This document shows positions 1 through 7,030 of a stretch of DNA of 64,000 nt, one piece after another. Made by a program: the position numbers and the translations under genes. Location of the stretch: NCBI RefSeq assembly GCF_019511605.1, contig NZ_JAEUAV010000002.1:62001-126000 (forward strand), in the 5' to 3' direction. The DNA is from Paraburkholderia phenoliruptrix. GTDB taxonomy: Bacteria > Pseudomonadota > Gammaproteobacteria > Burkholderiales > Burkholderiaceae. The notes under the pieces were generated by a model, which was given only the letters and a program-made list of their open reading frames with translations, did no database searches and had not been told where the DNA came from. Each line of letters starts with the position of its first letter. The first letter of the stretch is position 1.

Positions 1-840
1 GGTAGCTTGCGGTTTTTCACCGGCGACATGCACGAAGCGGCGCAGCGCCGCTTTGCGATTGAGGAACGGCTGCGCGGTGCGCTTGACGCGGGTGAATTCA
101 GGCTGGCCTATCAGCCAGTCGTGAATGCCGCCGCCCGCGAAACCGTAGGAGTCGAGGCATTGTTGCGCTGGACGAGCAGCGAGCTTGGCGACGTATCACC
201 GGCCGAATTCGTTCCCATTGCTGAACAGGCGGGCTTGATGGAAAGCATCGGCGGCTGGGTCCTCGCGCAGGCGTGCGCGCAGGTTGCTGACTGGCGCTGG
301 AACATTGCGCCGGACGTCACTGTTTCCATCAATATCTCGCCGGTTCAGTTCAACGAACACCTCGTGCAACATGTCGCTGAGTGCCTCGCGAACACGGGGC
401 TAGAACCGTCCGCTTTGCAACTGGAGATTACCGAAGGCATGCTGATGCCCGACGACCCGACTATAGGCGCGACCATATCCGCGTTGACCAGGATGGGCGT
501 GAGGCTCGCAATCGACGACTTCGGCACCGGTTATGCGTCCATGTCGTACCTGAAGCGCTTTTCGCCGCACGGCCTGAAGATCGACCGCTCGTTTGTGGCG
601 GGTTTGCCGCACGACAAGGACTGCGCGGCAATTGCACACGCGCTGGTGAGAATGGCCCACGCATGCGCAATATCCGTCACAGCGGAAGGCGTGGAGACCG
701 AGGAGCAGGCGTCGTTGCTGCGCGAGATGGGTTGCGATTTTCTGCAGGGCTTTCTGTTCGGCCGCCCAGGCAGCGCTGCCGAGTGCAGCGGCAAACTGTC
801 CCGCGCCAGCCGCTTCGCAACACGGCGTGAGCAGCGTTAG
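1..840 (+). CDS. EAL-domain cyclic-di-GMP phosphodiesterase, C-terminal part (5' end outside window)
   Basis: The reading frame is open at base 1, so this is the tail of a longer protein whose N-terminus (often GGDEF or PAS in this family) is not visible. About 275 residues form one EAL domain, which hydrolyses the second messenger cyclic di-GMP to pGpG. The catalytic signature is intact: EALLRW near residue 50, SINISPVQF near 106, QLEITE near 138, IDDFGTGYAS near 165, the KIDRSFV lysine, TAEGVET and LQGFLFGRP at the end. These provide the metal-binding Glu/Asn/Asp residues, so an active phosphodiesterase is expected rather than a degenerate sensor. The residues before the domain (RFFTGDMHEAAQRRFAIEERLR) are the usual linker from a preceding GGDEF domain, which suggests a GGDEF-EAL protein. 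Substrate and signal are inferred from the family. Confidence 0.9.
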   Translation, partial: GSLRFFTGDMHEAAQRRFAIEERLRGALDAGEFRLAYQPVVNAAARETVGVEALLRWTSSELGDVSPAEFVPIAEQAGLMESIGGWVLAQACAQVADWRWNIAPDVTVSINISPVQFNEHLVQHVAECLANTGLEPSALQLEITEGMLMPDDPTIGATISALTRMGVRLAIDDFGTGYASMSYLKRFSPHGLKIDRSFVAGLPHDKDCAAIAHALVRMAHACAISVTAEGVETEEQASLLREMGCDFLQGFLFGRPGSAAECSGKLSRASRFATRREQR

Positions 841-953
841 TCGGGCGGTGAAGCAGGTGGAATGTTCGGCCACTGCTTCTAGAATGATTTCATCAAGAAG
901 ACAAGCTTGAGCACCGCTGAGTCAGGCGGTGTTGCGTTGGTCAGGAGAGAGAC

Positions 954-1226
954 ATGTGTGATGCAGAAGTCGCTGCCGTGCTGTTGAATCGTTGCACGGC
1001 TCAGCCATTCGACGACGATGAGCCGTCTTATCTCGACATATTGCGCGAGGGCAATCTGGCATTCAAACACGAGATTGGCTTTGTGGGCGTGCGCGATCTT
1101 CCGGACCCCGAAGCATGTTGTGCCGAATCGATTATTTTCGCGGACGGTTCGCGCGCGTTGCGTATCAGCGCGGCCCAAGGCGATACCGGCTGGACGCAAT
1201 GGACGGCGTTGCAACCGCTGCACTGA
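954..1226 (+). CDS. Small hypothetical protein, 90 aa
   Basis: I do not recognise this protein. It has an ATG start preceded by a purine-rich AGGAGAGA about 8 bases upstream, codon use typical of its neighbours, and a stop inside a strong hairpin, all of which favour a real gene. The product is acidic and soluble with no signal peptide or membrane segment. It has two cysteines close to the N-terminus and a CC pair in the middle (near residue 54), and its second half alternates short strand-like stretches. It stands alone between the EAL gene and the convergent oxidoreductase, so context gives no function. Confidence 0.65.
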   Translation: MCDAEVAAVLLNRCTAQPFDDDEPSYLDILREGNLAFKHEIGFVGVRDLPDPEACCAESIIFADGSRALRISAAQGDTGWTQWTALQPLH

Positions 1227-1254
1227 CAGAAGCGGCGCACGCCGCTTCTGTCAG
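1223..1254. terminator. Hairpin between convergent genes
   Basis: A perfect 14-bp stem (CTGACAGAAGCGGC / GCCGCTTCTGTCAG) closes a 4-base loop. It overlaps the stop codon of the upstream small gene and ends 3 bases before the stop of the convergent oxidoreductase. There is no T-run on either side, so it may act as a bidirectional terminator or as a 3'-end stabiliser. Confidence 0.7.
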
Positions 1255-1257
1255 CCG

Positions 1258-2499
1258 CTAGAACCGGTTCACCCTGAAGGGCCGCGTCTCCACGAGCGTT
1301 TCTTCACCGGTCATCATTTCGGCGATCAGGCGGCCTGTCACCGGACCGAGCGTGAGTCCGTGGTGCGCGTGGCCGAATGCGAACCACAAGCCCTGGTGTT
1401 GTTCAGCCCGCCCGATAACCGGCATCATGTCGGGCGTACATGGCCGCGCGCCCATCCACGGTTGATCGTCGAGGCGCTTGTCGAGCGGAAACAGCGTGCG
1501 CGCAATCGGCTCGACGGCGGCGAGTTGTGTCGGCGTTTTGGGTGCGTCGAGCAGCGCAATTTCGGCGCCGGTCGTCAAGCGAATGCCGCGCGCCATTGGC
1601 GCGAGCAGATAGCCGCGCTCGGCGTCGAGCACCGGATGATTCAGGCGTGCCCCCGCGCGTGGCGCATAGTGCATGTGATAGCCGCGCTTCACGCCGAGCG
1701 GCAGGCGATAACCCAGCCGCGAGCTGAGCACGCCTGACCACGGCCCGAGCGCGATAACCGCCGACGAAGCCGCAATCGTCCCCTCGCTGGTCGTGACCTG
1801 CCAGCCGTCGCGCAGGGTATTGGCGTCGCCGGTAAAGAATCGTCCGCCAAGGCTCTCGAAGTATTTCGCGTAGGCCGTGACGAGCGCATTCGGATCGCTC
1901 ACCGAATCTGCCTGCGTGTAGCGCAGAGCACCCAGCAACGTTTTGTCCAGATCAGGCTCTACCTGCTGCAGGCGGGGCGCGTCGAGCGTTTCGAAGGCGA
2001 CGCCGTATTCGCGCCGCCATTGTTCGGCGTGCGTGAATTCCGCATCTCGAGCGGCAGTGCTGCGAAATACCTTGATCCAGCCTGTCGGGCGCAGCAATGC
2101 GCTCGCGCCGGCAGCCGTGGCCAGCGCGCGGTGCTCGCTCACGCAGTGCTCGATCAGCGTCGAATACGACCTGGCAATCGCCGCGTGTCTTGCGGGCTCG
2201 GAATTGAGCCAGTATCGCCACAGGAACGGCGCCGCGCGAAAAAGCGCGTCGGCGTGGTAGCGAACGTCGAGCGACTGGTTGCGCGCATAGCGAAGCAACG
2301 TACCCAGTCCGCGCGGAAATGCATACGGGTAGACGCCTTCGCGCTGAATCAGCCCGGCGTTGCCGAACGAAGTCTCGTTGCCTGGCGGCTTGCGGTCCAC
2401 CAGGGCGACCTGCCGGCCGCGCTTTTGCAAATGAACGGCCACGCACACGCCGACAATGCCGGCGCCCAACACTACCGTATCGAATCTGGTTGCTGTCAT
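1258..2499 (-). CDS. FAD-dependent amino-acid oxidoreductase, DadA-like
   Basis: A 413-residue member of the DAO/DadA flavoprotein family, which oxidises the C-N bond of amino acids (often D-amino acids) and passes electrons to the respiratory chain or oxygen. The N-terminus carries the FAD-binding dinucleotide motif GAGIVG at residues 12-17, followed by DRKPPGNETSFGNAG, typical of D-amino acid dehydrogenase small subunits. The C-terminus has the second FAD segment (GARPCTPDMMPVIGRA...GHAHHGLTLGP). It starts 3 bases after the amidase stop, so the two are surely co-transcribed. The amidase may release an amino acid or amine that this enzyme then oxidises; the exact substrate cannot be read from sequence. 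Confidence 0.85.
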   Translation of the reverse strand: MTATRFDTVVLGAGIVGVCVAVHLQKRGRQVALVDRKPPGNETSFGNAGLIQREGVYPYAFPRGLGTLLRYARNQSLDVRYHADALFRAAPFLWRYWLNSEPARHAAIARSYSTLIEHCVSEHRALATAAGASALLRPTGWIKVFRSTAARDAEFTHAEQWRREYGVAFETLDAPRLQQVEPDLDKTLLGALRYTQADSVSDPNALVTAYAKYFESLGGRFFTGDANTLRDGWQVTTSEGTIAASSAVIALGPWSGVLSSRLGYRLPLGVKRGYHMHYAPRAGARLNHPVLDAERGYLLAPMARGIRLTTGAEIALLDAPKTPTQLAAVEPIARTLFPLDKRLDDQPWMGARPCTPDMMPVIGRAEQHQGLWFAFGHAHHGLTLGPVTGRLIAEMMTGEETLVETRPFRVNRF

Positions 2500-2502
2500 C
2501 GG

Positions 2503-4044
2503 TTAGACCGCGGAAAGGCCCGCGCTGCCGGCGCTGGAGTCGGTGAAAAGAGGAGGCGAGGTCACAATGGATTTTAACGACGCATCCGGCTTCGTGAGCT
2601 TCGACAGATCCGGTCGCGGACGCCGCAACATGGGCGATTGCGCAAAGACCTGCTCCAGTGCGTGCGCGACCGCCAGGGTCTTGCGATCGCCATGAAACGG
2701 CCCGACGATCTGCAAGCCGAACGGCATGCCCGCGTGATCGAGACCGCATGGCAGTGACACAGCCGGGTGCGTAGTGAGCGTGACCACGTAGGTGAGCGCG
2801 AGCCAGCGGTAATAGTTGTCCTGCTCGCGCCCGTCGATTTGCGCGGCGTAGAGCTGTTGCCACGGAAACGGCGACACCGGCGTGGTCGGCGAGAAAATCA
2901 CGTCGTACTGCTGGAACGCGGCCTGGAAGCGTTTGAAGATGCGCGTTTGCTCCGCTTGCGCCCAAGCGCTGTCTGCGAGGCTCATGCTCGCGCCGAGCTC
3001 GTAGTTGGCACGGGTGTTGGGACCGAGCTGATTCGGGTCGTGCGTATAGGCGTCGTGCAGACCGGCGACGAAACTCTCCGCACGAATCACGTCGAAGCAA
3101 CGATGCACGTCGCCGAGATCGAAGCGTACTTCCTCGCAGGAACGGAAAAACGGCGCGATCAACGCCATGCGCTCGCGAAACACGGTGCGAATCGACGCAT
3201 CCACGTCGCAACTGCCGAAGTCTTCGGTCCAACCCACTCGCAGAGTGCCGAGGTCGATGTCGGCGGGTACCGCAAAGCCGAGCGGATCGACGGCAGAACT
3301 GAGTGGATCGCCTGCCGAGATGCCCGCGGTGGCGGCGAGTTGCAGGCATGCGTCGGCAACCGTGCGACCCATTGGCCCGACCACGGAGATCGGCGACCAG
3401 CCCACCAGCTTGCGCGAATTCGGTACAAGCCCCGGCGTCGGACGAAAGCCCACCACGCCGCATTTGGAAGCCGGAATGCGCAGCGAGCCACCCGTGTCCG
3501 AGCCGGTGCAGACAGGCAACATGTCGCAGGCAAGCGCCGCCGCCGAACCTCCGGACGAGCCACCCGCGTTCAACGCTGTATTGAACGGATTGCCGGTTGC
3601 GCCCCACACGGGGTTGCGCGTGTTGGCTCCCGCGCCCAGTTCCGGCACGTTGGTCTTCGCGGTGACGATCGCCCCGGCGGCACGCAGGCGCTCGACAAGC
3701 ACCACGTCCTGCGCGGGAACATTGCCGCGCGACATGGGCGAGCCATAAGTAGTCAGGAGTCCGGCGGTATTTTCCAGGTCTTTCACGCCGAGTGGCAGGC
3801 CATGCAGGAGACCCAACGGCTCGCCGTCGAGTACCTGTTTCTCGGCGCGTTTCGCCAGGGCCCGCGCACGGGGAAAGTCAGTTGCGGTAATTGCGTTGAC
3901 CGCTGGATTCACGGCCTCGATGCGCGCGATGCACGCGTCGAGCAATTCGACCGGCGAAATTTCTTTCGTGCCGATCATGCGGCGCAGTTCGACCGCGCTG
4001 CGGCTCGGCAATCCGTCGTCCTGATTCACGTTGTCCTGCATCAT
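2503..4044 (-). CDS. Amidase (amidase-signature family)
   Basis: About 513 residues of the amidase-signature family, which hydrolyses carboxamides with a Ser-cisSer-Lys triad. All three are visible: the lysine in LPLGVKDLENTAG (about residue 88), GGSSGGSAAALA (about 161-172) holding the cis-serine, and the nucleophile region CTGSDTGGSLRIPAS (about 180-193). The start is ATG at 4044 with GAAGGGGA just upstream; an earlier TTG at 4065 would overlap the transporter. It is the middle gene of the leftward operon MFS - amidase - FAD oxidoreductase. Its neighbours suggest catabolism of an imported amide or N-acylated amino acid, but the substrate is unknown. Confidence 0.88.
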   Translation of the reverse strand: MMQDNVNQDDGLPSRSAVELRRMIGTKEISPVELLDACIARIEAVNPAVNAITATDFPRARALAKRAEKQVLDGEPLGLLHGLPLGVKDLENTAGLLTTYGSPMSRGNVPAQDVVLVERLRAAGAIVTAKTNVPELGAGANTRNPVWGATGNPFNTALNAGGSSGGSAAALACDMLPVCTGSDTGGSLRIPASKCGVVGFRPTPGLVPNSRKLVGWSPISVVGPMGRTVADACLQLAATAGISAGDPLSSAVDPLGFAVPADIDLGTLRVGWTEDFGSCDVDASIRTVFRERMALIAPFFRSCEEVRFDLGDVHRCFDVIRAESFVAGLHDAYTHDPNQLGPNTRANYELGASMSLADSAWAQAEQTRIFKRFQAAFQQYDVIFSPTTPVSPFPWQQLYAAQIDGREQDNYYRWLALTYVVTLTTHPAVSLPCGLDHAGMPFGLQIVGPFHGDRKTLAVAHALEQVFAQSPMLRRPRPDLSKLTKPDASLKSIVTSPPLFTDSSAGSAGLSAV

Positions 4045-4057
4045 TGCGTCCCCTTCG

Positions 4058-5344
4058 TCATGCAAGTGCTTCGCCTGTGCGGTCCTTCAGCCAGATTACC
4101 GGCACGAGAGAAATTGCGCACGCGGCGGCGACGTACCAGGCCGGTGCCAGCAGATTGCCGGTGCGCGCCACCAGCCAGCTTGCAATAAACGGCGAAAAAC
4201 CGCCGAAAAACGATGCGCTGACCACATAGGTCAACGCGATTCCCGTTGCGCGCACATGCTTCGGGAATAGTTCTGGAATCATCACCAGCACTGGCACGAT
4301 CTGCCCGGAGACGAACACGGCAAGCAGCGCGGAGACGATGCAAAGCGCGGTCATCGACGGATGTGCGCTCAAAAATGCGAATGCCGGATACACGAGCAAC
4401 AGCATCGCGACGCGCGAGATCACCAGTACGCGCTTGCGGGTGTAGCGATCAGCCAGCATGCCGGCAAGCGGCGCCGCGACGAACAGCGCAAGCGAACTGA
4501 CGATACCCGAGATGACCGCCGACGTCGACGAAAGATGCAGCACGCGTGCCGCGTGGCTCGGGAGAAAAAACGCGGTGATGTACACGGAGACGGAGCCACC
4601 CAATTCGGCGAAGGTGCCGAGAATGGTCAGCTTCAGATGAGTGGTCAGCGCGGCCCTCAGCGCGCCGCGCGGCGCCGCTTCGTGAGGTTCGCGCGAGCTC
4701 AGCGTTTCTTCGAGGCGCCGGCGGATCAGCATGCCGGCCGGCGCGGCGACGATGCCGAGCACGAACGGAATGCGCCAGCCCCACTCGAGCACGGCCTGCT
4801 TCGGCAGCGCCACGTTGACGAGAGTCGCGACCAGCGCTCCGAGCACGAGGCCCGCTGCGGTCGCCGCGAAATTCCAGCTCGCGAAGAAAGCGCGCGTGTT
4901 GTCGGTCGCGTATTCGACAAGCAGCGTCGTGCCCGGCCCGAACTCGCCGCCCGCCGCGAAACCCTGGATCAGACGCGCGAGAAGCACGATCAGCGGCGCC
5001 GCGAGTCCCGCGACCGCGTAGGTGGGCGCACAGGCGATCATCGCGCAACTGAGCGCCATCAGCATGATGGTGAGAACCATCGCGTTCTTGCGGCCCGCGC
5101 GGTCCGCGTAGGCTCCGATCACCACGCCGCCCAGCGGCCGCACCACGAAGCCCACGCCGAACACGCCGATGGACAGCAGGAACTGATTGACGGAAGACTC
5201 GCCCGGAAAGAACAACTGCCCGATCTGGATGGCGAAGAAGCTATAGATCGTGAAATCGTAGAATTCGAGCGCCGTGCCGATGGTCGTGGCAGTGATGACG
5301 CGGGTTCTGGACAAGCCAGACTTACTGAGCGCAAGAGTAGACAC
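4058..5344 (-). CDS. MFS transporter, metabolite:H+ symporter type
   Basis: A 428-residue, about 12-helix major facilitator of the metabolite:H+ symporter (ShiA/ProP-like) group. Evidence is the opening ATTIGTALEFYDFTIYSFFAIQIGQLFFP, the RPLGG motif, ADRAGRKNAM in the loop between helices 2 and 3, and the QGFAAGGEFGPGTTLLVEY segment characteristic of this group. It likely imports a small polar or carboxylated compound that the downstream amidase and FAD oxidoreductase degrade. It is the first gene of the operon, with its start about 100 bases from the divergent regulator and next to the palindromic operator. The last codons come within 14 bases of the amidase start. Confidence 0.87.
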   Translation of the reverse strand: MSTLALSKSGLSRTRVITATTIGTALEFYDFTIYSFFAIQIGQLFFPGESSVNQFLLSIGVFGVGFVVRPLGGVVIGAYADRAGRKNAMVLTIMLMALSCAMIACAPTYAVAGLAAPLIVLLARLIQGFAAGGEFGPGTTLLVEYATDNTRAFFASWNFAATAAGLVLGALVATLVNVALPKQAVLEWGWRIPFVLGIVAAPAGMLIRRRLEETLSSREPHEAAPRGALRAALTTHLKLTILGTFAELGGSVSVYITAFFLPSHAARVLHLSSTSAVISGIVSSLALFVAAPLAGMLADRYTRKRVLVISRVAMLLLVYPAFAFLSAHPSMTALCIVSALLAVFVSGQIVPVLVMIPELFPKHVRATGIALTYVVSASFFGGFSPFIASWLVARTGNLLAPAWYVAAACAISLVPVIWLKDRTGEALA

Positions 5345-5386
5345 GGTACGGGCCCCACAGGATGGTGGAATCGACGTGAGTTATCA

Positions 5387-5424
5387 TATACGAGAAAAAA
5401 ATAATTTCTCGTATACGAGAAATT
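5387..5424. promoter_or_regulatory. Palindromic operator between MFS operon and XRE-cupin regulator
   Basis: Three copies of the 11-base half-site TATACGAGAAA lie here: direct at 5387-5397, inverted at 5405-5415 and direct again at 5412-5422. The last two overlap into a perfect palindrome at 5403-5424 (core TTTCTCGTATACGAGAAA). The AT-rich block sits in the 104-base divergent gap and stands out against the GC-rich surroundings. It is the obvious binding site for the adjacent regulator and could control both directions. Confidence 0.8.
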
Positions 5425-5448
5425 TTCTGGCAAATGGAATGAGTCGAG

Positions 5449-6096
5449 ATGGCCAAAGGCGTAGTGGAAAAACCCAGGTCGCCCGCGCGCGAAGCCCCGC
5501 CTGCGCTGGATCACAAGCTGGTGGGCGGGCATTTGCGGCAGGCGCGCAAGGCGCGCGGACTGACGCTCGCCGAACTGTCGGAGCGCTCGGGCATTGCCGT
5601 TTCGACGATCTCGAAGGCCGAGCGCGGCGACATCGCGCTCACCTACGACAAGTTCGCGGCGCTCGCGCATTCGCTCGAACTCGAGTTCGACGCGATTTTC
5701 GGCCGGCGTCGCAAGCCCGCTTCCGGCGCGATGAAGCCGTCGTTCACCGCGGCGGGCAAGCAGCACGTGTACGACACGCCGAACTACGAGTACGGCATGC
5801 TCGCCAACAATCTGACCGGCAAGCGCATGATGCCGATGCGCGCGCACATCCACGCGCGCGCCGTGGCGGATTTCCCCGAGTACATCCGGCATTCGGGCGA
5901 GGAGTTCGTGTTCCTGCTCGCCGGCGAGCTCGAACTGCGCTTCGAGAACGGCAAGTCGTTCAGGCTGATGCCGGGCGACAGCCTCTACTTCGACAGCTCG
6001 GTCGGGCATATCTATCTGAGCGTGGGCGATGAAGATGCCGATGCGCTCGTGTGCTGCGTCGATACCGACCAGCAGCGGCCGCGCGGCGCGATCTGA
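5449..6096 (+). CDS. XRE-family transcriptional regulator with C-terminal cupin
   Basis: A 215-residue regulator of the HTH-cupin (PuuR/SutR-like) type. The helix-turn-helix lies at about residues 24-80 (VGGHLRQARKARGLTLAEL followed by SGIAVSTISKAERG). A cupin barrel covers about 140-205, with HSGEEFVFLLAGELELRF and LMPGDSLYFDSSVGHIYL, the usual small-ligand pocket. Such proteins generally repress catabolic genes and respond to a substrate bound in the cupin. It is divergent from the MFS-amidase-oxidoreductase operon, and three half-sites lie in the gap. Autoregulation plus control of that operon is therefore the simplest reading. Confidence 0.88.
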   Translation: MAKGVVEKPRSPAREAPPALDHKLVGGHLRQARKARGLTLAELSERSGIAVSTISKAERGDIALTYDKFAALAHSLELEFDAIFGRRRKPASGAMKPSFTAAGKQHVYDTPNYEYGMLANNLTGKRMMPMRAHIHARAVADFPEYIRHSGEEFVFLLAGELELRFENGKSFRLMPGDSLYFDSSVGHIYLSVGDEDADALVCCVDTDQQRPRGAI

Positions 6097-6134
6097 GCGG
6101 ATGGACATGGGTGGCGGCAGCAGCCGGGCGCGCG

Positions 6135-6170
6135 GCTGCAACCCGCCGCTGCAACCCGCCGCTGCAACCC
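6135..6170 (+). repeat. 13-bp tandem repeat, about 2.8 copies
   Basis: GCTGCAACCCGCC is repeated exactly at 6135-6147 and 6148-6160, with a third partial copy to 6170, in the gap after the cupin regulator. No coding function is seen in this gap, which also serves as upstream region for the DUF3348 unit. Confidence 0.85.
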
Positions 6171-6300
6171 TAAGGCACGGAGCGCACAAAACGTCCATTC
6201 ACAAGCGCCAGGATGTCCGCGTCGCACGACGTTCTTATAGGGACCGAAGCCGTCGCGGGCGTCAGCGTGTAAACTGCTGACTTTTTTTGCATCCGGCGGT

Positions 6301-7020
6301 ATGTTGCAAGCCCCCCAACGCACAGCACTCAGCGGCCCCGAGCTCGTTCGCCTGCTGGCGCGTTTCGCGCAAGTCGACGTTCCCGAACCGCGGCAATCGC
6401 TATCGGACCGGCTGAGCCAGTGGCTCGGCTGGACGGACGCGATCGCGCTGTCCTCGGCGCTGACTGGCGCGCCGCCCGCCGTGCCGGCGGGCGCGCGAAC
6501 CTTCGGCAGCGCGGAAGAAGCGGAGTGCGCGCGGGTTCGAAGCTCGCTCGTCAACACCATCACCGGCGACAGCGCGTTCGTGAGCGCGAGACGCCGCGGG
6601 TCCGCACACGTCGCTGCGCCCGCCGTGCCCGTGGACTACGCGTTGTTTCGCCAGCGCTACCAGGCCATGCAGCAATCGATGGAAACGGGTGTCGGCAACC
6701 TGCGCGGCCGGCTGCGCGCGTTGCTCGCCGCGAGAACGCCCGCGATGGGCCGCCTTGCGCTGCTGGACGCCGTGATGGAGCGCGCGCTCGCCGAACGCGA
6801 GCGCAGCCTGCTGGCTAATCTGCCGGTGCTGCTCGCCGGACACTTTGAGCGCCTGCGCGACTCGGGGCAGCAGGCGGAGGCGGAGCAGCCGCCGGCTCCC
6901 GGCGCGCCCGGCGCATGGCTCGAGGTGTTCCGCAAGGACATGCGAAGCGTGTTGCTTGCCGAGCTGGATGTTCGTTTACAACCGGTCGAAGGGTTGCTCG
7001 CCGCCCTTCGTACTCGCTAA
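6301..7020 (+). CDS. DUF3348-family protein, first gene of the ZorAB-like unit
   Basis: A 239-residue soluble protein of unknown function that I assign to DUF3348 from its sequence character and its position before a DUF802 gene. It is rich in Ala, Arg and Leu and largely alpha-helical, with no signal peptide and no membrane segment, so a cytoplasmic role is expected. The C-terminal third (VLLAGHFERLRDSGQQ onward to LDVRLQPVEGLLAALRTR) could form coiled-coil contacts. Its stop is 10 bases before the start of the DUF802 gene, and the four genes 6301-11041 run without a break. A cytoplasmic partner or regulator of the downstream membrane complex is inference. Confidence 0.75.
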   Translation: MLQAPQRTALSGPELVRLLARFAQVDVPEPRQSLSDRLSQWLGWTDAIALSSALTGAPPAVPAGARTFGSAEEAECARVRSSLVNTITGDSAFVSARRRGSAHVAAPAVPVDYALFRQRYQAMQQSMETGVGNLRGRLRALLAARTPAMGRLALLDAVMERALAERERSLLANLPVLLAGHFERLRDSGQQAEAEQPPAPGAPGAWLEVFRKDMRSVLLAELDVRLQPVEGLLAALRTR

Positions 7021-7030
7021 CTGGGACACT

